Positions 57,369 to 64,000 of a stretch of DNA of 64,000 bases are shown here, piece after piece. The notes under the pieces were generated by a model. The model was not told the origin of the DNA and searched no databases. It saw only the letters and a list, made by a program, of their open reading frames with translations. The translations under genes were made by a program, and so were the position numbers. Source of the DNA: Pseudomonas putida (GTDB taxonomy: Bacteria > Pseudomonadota > Gammaproteobacteria > Pseudomonadales > Pseudomonadaceae). The stretch's first letter is position 1, and each line of letters opens with the position of its first letter. The DNA is taken from assembly GCF_030159595.1 (NCBI RefSeq), contig NZ_BSKJ01000006.1, positions 62,001 to 126,000 on the forward strand. Direction: 5' to 3'.

Positions 57369-58050
57369 TGCCATTCTCCACGCCCAGGGCGATCAGTGCG
57401 GACGCGGCAGCGACTTGCTCGGCAATACGCCGGCTAACGCCCTGACCACGGCTCTTGTTGTTCAGCAGCACGACTTCGCATTCGACGAAGAAAGTACGGC
57501 AGTGCGGTTCGCCCTGGATATCCACTACTTCGTAACGCGGCAGCTCACAGCTGCGCGATTGCAGGAACTCTTGCAGGCGGGTTTTCGGGTCCTTGTTGGT
57601 ATCGACCAGGGTCAGGCCTTCGAACTCGTCGGCCAACCAGGCCAGGACACGCTCCCGGGCGGTTTCCATGTCGGCGTCCAGGTAAATGGCGCCGATCAAT
57701 GCCTCCAGGGCATCGGCCAGGATCGACTCGCGGCGAAAACCGCCGCTCTTGAGCTCACCCGACCCCAGGCGCAGATACTCACCCAGGTCGAAACCACGAG
57801 CCAGGCGGGCCAGGGTTTCGCCCTTGACCAGACGCGCACGCAGGCGCGACAGCTGGCCTTCGCGGGCCTGCGGAAAACGCTCGAAAAGCGCTTCGCCGGC
57901 GACGAAGTTGAGAATGGCGTCACCGAGAAACTCCAGGCGCTCATTGTTGCGCCCGGCGTAGCTGCGATGGGTCAGCGCCAGGAGCATCTGGTCCTGGTTC
58001 TTGAAGGTATAACCGAGCTTTCGCTCCAGATGGGCAAGGGAAGCACTCAT
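57361..58050 (-). CDS. rnc: Ribonuclease III
   Basis: RNase III cleaves double-stranded RNA, including rRNA precursors. The protein has 229 residues. The catalytic signature is [11 protein letters not shown], with the second acidic pair in [14 protein letters not shown]. The dsRNA-binding domain ([29 protein letters not shown]) follows. The stop overlaps the era start. Only 162 bp separate it from lepB. The DUF4845-type gene that I recall between lepB and rnc in P. aeruginosa is missing. Confidence 0.96.
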   Translation of the reverse strand: MSASLAHLERKLGYTFKNQDQMLLALTHRSYAGRNNERLEFLGDAILNFVAGEALFERFPQAREGQLSRLRARLVKGETLARLARGFDLGEYLRLGSGELKSGGFRRESILADALEALIGAIYLDADMETARERVLAWLADEFEGLTLVDTNKDPKTRLQEFLQSRSCELPRYEVVDIQGEPHCRTFFVECEVVLLNNKSRGQGVSRRIAEQVAAASALIALGVENGND

Positions 58051-58180
58051 ACGGCCACCCGTTGGTTGTTCAACGCGTTGTTCAAATCAACATCCTGAAA
58101 GACTGTTTGGCTGTGGTGCGCCGCGCGTTGCGCGACGAATCTCCCGATCCCTGAGAACACAGCCTATGTCAGAAATGCAT

Positions 58181-58207
58181 TCGGCGCTGTCTGCTGGACA
58201 GCGCCGA
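58181..58207 (-). terminator. Hairpin after lepB
   Basis: TCGGCGCTGTC / GACAGCGCCGA is a perfect 11-bp stem with a 5-base loop, six bases past the lepB stop. Without a T-run it is a partial terminator or 3' stabiliser. Confidence 0.65.
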
Positions 58208-58212
58208 GGGTA

Positions 58213-59067
58213 TCAATGGATCAGACCAACCCGCGACAGGTTGGGCAGGTGGCTGAGTTTGGGCTCTGGCCAGCTCATCCACACCGCGAAGGCCTTGCCG
58301 ACAATGTTCCGGTCAGGAACCATGCCGTGCAGTTCCTTGGGAATGTTAGGGTCATCCCAGAAACGGCTGTCGTTGGAGTTGTCGCGGTTGTCGCCCATCA
58401 TGAAGTAATGGCCTGCCGGCACGGTCCACTGCTGGTCCGGCGGCATGCGATAACGGCTCATTTCCTTGCGGATCAGGTGTTCGGCCTCGCCGAGCTTTTC
58501 CTTGTACAGCTCGGCGCTGCCCAAGGTGCCCGGCTCGGTGCCCACCAGTTGTTCGGCAATCGGCTGGCCATTGACGAACAGCCGCTTGTCGTTGGTGTAG
58601 CGAACCACATCGCCCGGCAAGCCGACCACACGCTTGATGTAATTGACGTTCGGGTCGCTCGGGTAGCGGAACACCATCACATCGCCGCGTTGCGGGTCAC
58701 CCACCTCGATGACCTTCTTGTCGATCACCGGCAGGCGAATGCCGTACGAGAACTTGTTCACCAGGATGAAGTCGCCCACTTCCAACGTCGGCTTCATCGA
58801 CCCCGAAGGGATCTGGAACGGCTCGACCAGGAACGAGCGCAGCACCAGCACGATGAACAGCACCGGAAAGAACGACTTGCCGTACTCGACCAGCAGCGGT
58901 TCCTTGTTCAGGCGTTCGACCACGGCCATCTCGGGCTGGCTGACGCTGCCCTGATAGTTGGCGATTGCCGCACGCCGGCGCGGCGCCAGGAACAGCAGGT
59001 CAATCAAGCCCAACAGACCGCAGACGAAGACGGCGATGACTAGCAACAGCGGGAAATTTAGCGACAT
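58213..59067 (-). CDS. lepB: Signal peptidase I
   Basis: LepB removes signal peptides from exported proteins in the inner membrane. The protein has 284 residues. Two membrane spans lie in the first 80 residues. Catalytic S90 is in PSGSM and the general-base K145 in NYIKRVVGLPGD. Box E reads GDNRDNSNDSR. The numbering is one below E. coli S91/K146. The ATG is five bases after the lepA stop, so the two are co-translated, as in most gamma-proteobacteria. Confidence 0.96.
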   Translation of the reverse strand: MSLNFPLLLVIAVFVCGLLGLIDLLFLAPRRRAAIANYQGSVSQPEMAVVERLNKEPLLVEYGKSFFPVLFIVLVLRSFLVEPFQIPSGSMKPTLEVGDFILVNKFSYGIRLPVIDKKVIEVGDPQRGDVMVFRYPSDPNVNYIKRVVGLPGDVVRYTNDKRLFVNGQPIAEQLVGTEPGTLGSAELYKEKLGEAEHLIRKEMSRYRMPPDQQWTVPAGHYFMMGDNRDNSNDSRFWDDPNIPKELHGMVPDRNIVGKAFAVWMSWPEPKLSHLPNLSRVGLIH

Positions 59068-59072
59068 AGGAC

Positions 59073-60872
59073 CTAGCTATCCAACCTGAGCACGGCGAGG
59101 AAGGCTTCCTGTGGAATTTCCACGTTGCCTACCTGCTTCATGCGTTTCTTACCGGCCTTCTGCTTCTCCAGCAGCTTCTTCTTACGGCTGACGTCACCAC
59201 CGTAGCACTTGGCCAGTACGTTCTTTCTGAGCGCCTTGACGGTTGTACGCGCGATGATCTGGCCGCCAATGGCTGCCTGGATCGCCACGTCGAACATTTG
59301 CCGAGGGATCAGTTCCTTCATCTTCTCGGTCAACGCACGGCCTTTGTAGGCCGCGTTGTCGCGGTGCACGATCAATGCCAGGGCATCGACCTTGTCGCCG
59401 TTGATCAGTACATCCAGCTTGACCAGGTTGGCCGACTGGTAGCGATCGAAATGATAGTCCAGCGAAGCATAGCCGCGGCTGGTGGACTTGAGACGGTCGA
59501 AGAAGTCCAGCACCACTTCGTTCATGGGCATGTCGTAACGCACCTGCACCTGGCTGCCGAGGAACTGCATGTCGCGCTGCACGCCACGCTTCTCGATACA
59601 CAGGGTGATGACGTTACCCAGGTGCTCCTGTGGCACCAGGATGGTCGCGGTGACGATCGGCTCGCGGAAGTCGGTGACGGACGAGACATCAGGCAGCTTC
59701 GACGGGTTGTCGACGATGATGGTTTCGCCGGTCTTGAGTTCGAGCTCGTAAATCACACTCGGTGCGGTGGTGATCAGGTCCAGGTCGTATTCGCGCTCCA
59801 GGCGCTCCTGGATGATCTCCATGTGCAGCATGCCGAGGAAGCCACAACGGAAGCCGAAACCCAAGGCATCGGAGCTTTCCGGCATGTACTGCAGCGACGA
59901 GTCGTTCAGGGTCAGCTTCTGCAATGCATCGCGGAAGTCCTCGAAATCGTCGGAGCTGACCGGGAACAGGCCGGCGTAGACCTGTGGCTGGATTTTCTTG
60001 AAGCCCGACAGCACTTCGACCTCTGGGGTCGAGGACAAGGTCAGGGTGTCACCCACTGGCGCACCGTGAATGTCCTTGATGCTGGCGATGATGAAGCCCA
60101 CTTCGCCGGCTTTCAGGTCAGCGGTCTGGGTGTGCTTCGGGGTGAACACGCCCACGCTGTCCACCAGGTGCACCTTGCCGGTGGACTTGACCAGAATCTT
60201 GTCGCCTTTCTTGACGCGGCCCTGGCGCACGCGCACCAGCGAGACCACGCCCAGGTAGTTGTCGAACCAGGAGTCGATGATCAGTGCCTGCAAGGGGGCA
60301 TCGATCTCGCCTTCCGGAGCAGGGATCGTTTGCACCAGGCGCTCGAGCACTTCGTCCACGCCCATGCCGCTCTTGGCGCTGCAGGCCACGGCGTCGGTGG
60401 CGTCGATGCCGATGATCTTCTCGATCTCGTCCTTGACGCGGTCCGGGTCGGCCTGGGGCAGGTCCATCTTGTTCAGGACAGGCATGACCTCCAGGCCCTG
60501 CTCGATGGCGGTGTAGCAGTTGGCCACGGATTGGGCTTCGACGCCCTGACCGGCGTCCACTACCAGCAACGCGCCTTCACAGGCCGCCAGCGAGCGCGAG
60601 ACTTCGTAGGTGAAGTCGACGTGGCCGGGGGTGTCAATGAAGTTCAGCTGGTAAGTCTTGCCGTCTTGCGCCTTGTAGTGAAGCGTGACGCTGTGGGCCT
60701 TGATGGTGATACCGCGCTCACGCTCCAGGTCCATGGAATCAAGCACCTGGGCTTCCATTTCGCGTGCCGACAGGCCACCGCACATCTGGATGAAACGGTC
60801 GGCCAGCGTCGACTTGCCATGGTCGATGTGGGCGATGATGGAGAAATTGCGGATATGACTCAAATCACTCAC
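59073..60872 (-). CDS. lepA: Elongation factor 4 (LepA)
   Basis: The ribosome-binding GTPase has 599 residues, the typical length. GTP-binding motifs are AHIDHGKST near the start, DTPGHVDF and NKMDLP. The EF-G-like domains and the LepA-specific C-terminal domain ([26 protein letters not shown]) follow. It heads the lepA-lepB pair. The gap of 180 bp to mucD carries a terminator. The start [11 protein letters not shown] is conserved. Confidence 0.97.
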   Translation of the reverse strand: MSDLSHIRNFSIIAHIDHGKSTLADRFIQMCGGLSAREMEAQVLDSMDLERERGITIKAHSVTLHYKAQDGKTYQLNFIDTPGHVDFTYEVSRSLAACEGALLVVDAGQGVEAQSVANCYTAIEQGLEVMPVLNKMDLPQADPDRVKDEIEKIIGIDATDAVACSAKSGMGVDEVLERLVQTIPAPEGEIDAPLQALIIDSWFDNYLGVVSLVRVRQGRVKKGDKILVKSTGKVHLVDSVGVFTPKHTQTADLKAGEVGFIIASIKDIHGAPVGDTLTLSSTPEVEVLSGFKKIQPQVYAGLFPVSSDDFEDFRDALQKLTLNDSSLQYMPESSDALGFGFRCGFLGMLHMEIIQERLEREYDLDLITTAPSVIYELELKTGETIIVDNPSKLPDVSSVTDFREPIVTATILVPQEHLGNVITLCIEKRGVQRDMQFLGSQVQVRYDMPMNEVVLDFFDRLKSTSRGYASLDYHFDRYQSANLVKLDVLINGDKVDALALIVHRDNAAYKGRALTEKMKELIPRQMFDVAIQAAIGGQIIARTTVKALRKNVLAKCYGGDVSRKKKLLEKQKAGKKRMKQVGNVEIPQEAFLAVLRLDS

Positions 60873-61010
60873 AGGTCAACACTCGAAAAGGCTGCGAGCC
60901 GGACGCCCGCCGAAAAATAGCCGGGAATTGTACCTTAAGCTGCTGGGATATGGGAGATTCCTCTGTCCGACTGTACACAGCAATCATCCCTGCAATTGTG
61001 AAAAATCATG

Positions 61011-61041
61011 AAAAAGGGCAGCCGAAGCTGCCCTTTTTTCC
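61011..61041 (-). terminator. Rho-independent terminator after mucD
   Basis: AGGGCAGC / GCTGCCCT with loop CGAA is followed on the minus strand by TTTTTCATG and preceded by a matching A-run. Confidence 0.85.
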
Positions 61042-61053
61042 TTGTCAGACCGC

Positions 61054-62484
61054 TTATTCAGCGAGCTTGAAGGTAATGAAGCTGGCACGCCCCTGACGCA
61101 GTACGCGCATCGACACCGAACGGTTCTTCGGCAGCTCCTTGGCGATTTCGGTGAATTCCTTGGCCGAGCCGATGGCCTGGTTGTTCAGGTGGCTGATGAC
61201 ATCACCCGGACGCAGGCCGATCAGCGCTGCCGGGCCATCCTGCACTTCCTTGATGACCACGCCGCCTTTGAGCTCCAGGGATTTTTTCTGCTCGGCGGTC
61301 AGGTCGGCGACCGATACGCCCAGACGGTTGCTGCTGCGCTCGGCACTGCCTCCGGTCCCCGTGCCGATGTCGGCATCGTCGTCCGGCAGTGCGCCGACGC
61401 TGATGTCCAGGTTCTGGCGCTTGCCGTTGCGGATGATTTCCAGCTTGGCCTTCTCGCCATCCTTGAGGCCGCCCACCAGGTGCGGCAGGTCGGCCGACAT
61501 GACGATCGGCTGGCCATTCATGCTCAGGATCACGTCGCCCACCTGCAGGCCGCCTTTGGCTGCCGGCCCGTTTTCCAGCACCTGGGCCACCAGGGCGCCG
61601 GCCGGTTTGTCCAGACCGAAGGATTCAGCCAGGTCCTTGTTGACCTCCTGGATGACCACGCCCAGCCAGCCACGGCTGACCTTGCCATCTTTCTTCAACT
61701 GGTTGGACACGTCGATTGCCACGTCGATCGGGATGGCGAAGGACAGGCCCATGAAGCCGCCGGAGCGGGTGAAGATCTGCGAGTTGATGCCCACCACCTC
61801 GCCCTTCATGTTGAACAGCGGGCCGCCCGAGTTACCCGGGTTGATCGCCACGTCGGTCTGGATGAACGGTACATAGGTGTCATTGGGCAGGGTACGCCCC
61901 TTGGCACTGACGATACCTTTGGTCACCGAGTGGTCGAAGCCGAACGGCGAACCGATGGCCAGCACCCACTCGCCGACCTTGAGCTTCTCGGAATCACCCA
62001 ACTTCACGGTCGGCAGGTTCTTGCCCTCGACCTTGAGCAGGGCCACGTCGGTACGCGGGTCGGTGCCTACCAGCTTGGCCTGCAGCTCGCTACGGTCCGA
62101 CAGGCGGACAATGATCTCGTCGGCATCGGCCACCACATGGTTGTTGGTGAGCACATAGCCATCGCTGGAAATGATGAAGCCCGAACCCAGCGACTGAGCC
62201 TCGCGCTGGCGGTCACCGCGCGGCGAGCGCGGCTGCTGCGGCATGTTGCGCTCGAAGAACTCGCGGAACATCGGCGGCAGGCCTTCCAGGTCCGGCATCT
62301 GCCCGGCGGCGACGCGGTCGGGCAGCTTCTGCTTGGTACTGATGTTGACCACGGCTGGCGAGGCCTGCTCGACCAGGGTGGTGAAGTCCGGCAGGGCTTC
62401 CTCGGCCTGGGCGGTGAGCACCTGGCCGAGCATCAGCACGGCGGCGAACATCGTTAGGTAGGATTTCAAGCGTGGTATTGACAT
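61054..62484 (-). CDS. mucD: Periplasmic serine protease MucD (DegP/HtrA type)
   Basis: MucD degrades misfolded envelope proteins and dampens the AlgU stress response. The protein has 476 residues. A signal peptide ends at AQA near residue 27. The catalytic triad is H116 (TNNHVV), D146 (RTDVALL) and S219 (GNSGG). Two PDZ domains follow. The 176-bp gap from mucB contains a promoter of its own. P. aeruginosa has mucC in this place. Here it is absent. Confidence 0.95.
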   Translation of the reverse strand: MSIPRLKSYLTMFAAVLMLGQVLTAQAEEALPDFTTLVEQASPAVVNISTKQKLPDRVAAGQMPDLEGLPPMFREFFERNMPQQPRSPRGDRQREAQSLGSGFIISSDGYVLTNNHVVADADEIIVRLSDRSELQAKLVGTDPRTDVALLKVEGKNLPTVKLGDSEKLKVGEWVLAIGSPFGFDHSVTKGIVSAKGRTLPNDTYVPFIQTDVAINPGNSGGPLFNMKGEVVGINSQIFTRSGGFMGLSFAIPIDVAIDVSNQLKKDGKVSRGWLGVVIQEVNKDLAESFGLDKPAGALVAQVLENGPAAKGGLQVGDVILSMNGQPIVMSADLPHLVGGLKDGEKAKLEIIRNGKRQNLDISVGALPDDDADIGTGTGGSAERSSNRLGVSVADLTAEQKKSLELKGGVVIKEVQDGPAALIGLRPGDVISHLNNQAIGSAKEFTEIAKELPKNRSVSMRVLRQGRASFITFKLAE

Positions 62485-62562
62485 ACGGCTCCCGTCACAA
62501 CGAGCGGTAGTTTAGAAAGACCCCTGCACAAAGCAGGAAAGGCCAGGCTCCTGAGAGCCTGA

Positions 62563-62591
62563 CCTATAGAAAATTTGCCGGTGGATTGCAA
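62563..62591 (-). promoter_or_regulatory. Candidate mucD promoter
   Basis: On the minus strand TTGCAA, a 17-bp spacer and TATAGG lie about 80 bp before mucD. A small hairpin (CAGGCTC / GAGCCTG) sits in the leader. Confidence 0.5.
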
Positions 62592-62660
62592 ATGACAATG
62601 CTTTAATTTCATTTCAGCCGTATGTCCGCCTGCCTTGGCACAGCCCGCAAAAGCACGCCA

Positions 62661-63626
62661 TCACTGGCGCGCCTGGGCATCCTGAGGGCGCATCGACAAC
62701 GCGACGCGTTCTGCCGTACCCAGCGGGATTTCGCCGACCACAGTCACCATCACCTTGCCCTTTGGCGTATTCAGGCGGCGTGAAACGGCCGACGTCGGGC
62801 CGAGTTGAGTGCGCATGTCGGTGCCGCCATCATCGTTTACCGGCTCGAGAAATACCGAGAAACGCGCCAGGCCATCGTCATACATCAGGCTGCTGACCGA
62901 ACTGTTGCGCTTGGGGTCGCGACGCACCGAGCTGTTGACCAGCTCGAACCCGGGCGGCAGCCAGTCCGAGCGCCAGCCAGCCACGCTGTCATTACTGACG
63001 GGCGCGGTATGCTGCACAGGCTTGCAGGCAGCACTGGGGCGCAAGTCGTCGTCACTAGGCGGCTCGTCGGTATCGAGGCGGGTCATCTGGAAGCGCTCCA
63101 GCAACTGCCCTTTGTCGTTGAGCATCAACGAGCGCAGTGGCAGGCCGGTATTACGGTCCAGATGCAGTTCGAAGGCGTAGCGATGCTGGTCGCGGGGCGT
63201 GAGCGTCACGATCACGGCGTCGCGCCCGGCAACCCGTGACTTGCCCGCCACGCTCAAATCGTACCAGCCCATCAGTTTCAGCGGATCAAGCACACGCGGC
63301 GCGGTGTCCGGCGGTGCCGCAACACTGCTCACCAAGGCCCCGCTGACACACTCCACCTTCCCATCCGCGCGCACGATTTCCTGGGCGGCGCCATCGAGCT
63401 GCAACAGCCGCTCGCTGACCTTGCCGTCTTCGACCCTGTGCCAGATATCGTGGGAAGAGAAACTGCCGTTGCGTTCGTAGACGAAAGAGCCTTGGTAGCT
63501 CTGCTTTTGCTCGGCCTGTGCCAGCTTGTTCAACCACTCGCTCGCCTGGGGCGAAGAGTTGGCCGCCAATGCTGGCACCGTCATGCAGCTGCCAATCAGC
63601 AGCGACAGGAGAGGTAGCGCGCGCAT
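62661..63626 (-). CDS. mucB: Sigma factor AlgU regulatory protein MucB (RseB-like)
   Basis: MucB is a periplasmic protein that binds MucA and shields it from proteolysis, so it keeps the AlgU sigma factor inactive. The protein has 321 residues with a signal peptide ending at ALA. The N-terminal lipid-sensing domain shows YQGSFVYERNGSFSSHDIWHRVEDG, and the C-terminal domain WLPPGFELVNSSVRR. AAGGAGG precedes the ATG. It follows mucA by 12 bp in the algU operon. Confidence 0.95.
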   Translation of the reverse strand: MRALPLLSLLIGSCMTVPALAANSSPQASEWLNKLAQAEQKQSYQGSFVYERNGSFSSHDIWHRVEDGKVSERLLQLDGAAQEIVRADGKVECVSGALVSSVAAPPDTAPRVLDPLKLMGWYDLSVAGKSRVAGRDAVIVTLTPRDQHRYAFELHLDRNTGLPLRSLMLNDKGQLLERFQMTRLDTDEPPSDDDLRPSAACKPVQHTAPVSNDSVAGWRSDWLPPGFELVNSSVRRDPKRNSSVSSLMYDDGLARFSVFLEPVNDDGGTDMRTQLGPTSAVSRRLNTPKGKVMVTVVGEIPLGTAERVALSMRPQDAQARQ

Positions 63627-63638
63627 GATCCTCCTTAC

Positions 63639-64000
63639 TTAACGGTTTTCCAGGCTGGCGGCGCGGGCATACGGCAATGCGGTTTCAGTGCCCTTGAGCG
63701 CAGATTCCTGGGCATGCTGGCGCAGGTAACCTGGCAGACGCTGATCCCAGCCGGCCTGGTTCTGCAGCACGCCGTTGGCCATCGGCCCGGTCGGTTGCTC
63801 ACTGCTCTCACTATAGCCTGCCAAAACAGCCGGACCCTGGGCTTGTGGCACACTCAGGCCTTGTTGGGCAGGCTGCTGGGCTGCCAGCTCGGCACCCGTG
63901 ATTTCATCCTGGTTGTACATGCGAACACCGGCCAGCACCGCAACGGTGACCGAAGCGGCTACCGCCAGGCGACCAATGGTGCGCCATGGGCCCTTTTTGA
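63639..64000 (-). CDS. mucA: Anti-sigma factor MucA (partial, runs off right edge)
   Basis: The C-terminal 120 residues are visible. A membrane span (RTIGRLAVAASVTVAVLAGVRM) is followed by the periplasmic tail (GWDQRLPGYLRQHAQES, ending ARAASLENR) that MucB binds. The cytoplasmic AlgU-binding half is beyond the window. mucB follows by 12 bp. No truncating mutation of the mucoid type is seen in the visible part. Confidence 0.93.
   Translation of the reverse strand, partial: KKGPWRTIGRLAVAASVTVAVLAGVRMYNQDEITGAELAAQQPAQQGLSVPQAQGPAVLAGYSESSEQPTGPMANGVLQNQAGWDQRLPGYLRQHAQESALKGTETALPYARAASLENR

Noticed and set aside
59298..60920. A 540-codon open frame antisense to lepA
   Set aside because: It is a mirror of lepA codon bias, with biased Val/His/Gln content and no recognisable fold.
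61042..62457. A 471-codon open frame antisense to mucD
   Set aside because: Same cause as above. The mucD catalytic triad and PDZ domains are intact on the other strand.

Overview
The window is a stretch of GC-rich chromosome from a fluorescent Pseudomonas, most likely the P. putida group. The case rests on gene content and order: motY | pyrC-rnt, bfd-bfr-grxD, glpFKRD, the acidic amino acid transporter gltIJKL with aauSR, oprB-gcd, a second lon, and pdxJ-recO-era-rnc-lepB-lepA-mucD-mucB-mucA. REP-type palindromes typical of this group occur between genes. No rRNA, tRNA, CRISPR array, insertion sequence or prophage was seen. The left end cuts motY and the right end cuts mucA.

Layout. 1-5 kb holds a flagellar T-ring gene, pyrimidine synthesis, RNase T, a 2-Cys peroxiredoxin and an iron-storage set (bfd, bfr, monothiol glutaredoxin). 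5-10 kb holds a formate-dehydrogenase-like molybdoenzyme, argF translationally coupled to an orphan ABC ATPase, and a YbaK deacylase. 10-15 kb is the glycerol regulon glpF-glpK-glpR-glpD with GlpR-like operators before glpD. 15-20 kb is one 1474-residue protein with a leucine-rich repeat block and a C-terminal NEL-type E3 ubiquitin ligase domain. 20-27 kb is the glutamate/aspartate ABC transporter with its two-component system, including AauR-type sites and a sigma-54 promoter before gltI. 27-33 kb holds a GlpM-family protein, an alpha/beta hydrolase, metR, a Nudix hydrolase, a membrane-anchored glutamate-synthase-like flavoprotein and an amino acid permease.

33-45 kb holds a 1049-residue bifunctional penicillin-binding protein with an unusually long transpeptidase insertion, a YqjI/YqjH-like metal-responsive repressor and siderophore reductase pair, a zinc-type TonB receptor behind a Zur-like box, and oprB-gcd for periplasmic glucose oxidation. 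45-54 kb holds a second Lon, a chagasin-type inhibitor lipoprotein, a two-gene XaxA/XaxB-like binary pore-forming toxin locus whose B gene is interrupted by an in-frame amber codon, cmoA-cmoB, and a copper-type two-component system. 55-64 kb is the conserved pdxJ-to-mucA housekeeping block, read leftward.

The most notable items are the NEL protein, the interrupted toxin gene, the AauR protein with NAFTGA instead of GAFTGA, the penicillin-binding protein with the insertion, the repressor-reductase module with a 13-bp inverted repeat, and a likely synteny junction near 33-38 kb relative to P. putida KT2440. Function calls are by family recognition from motifs, without database searches.
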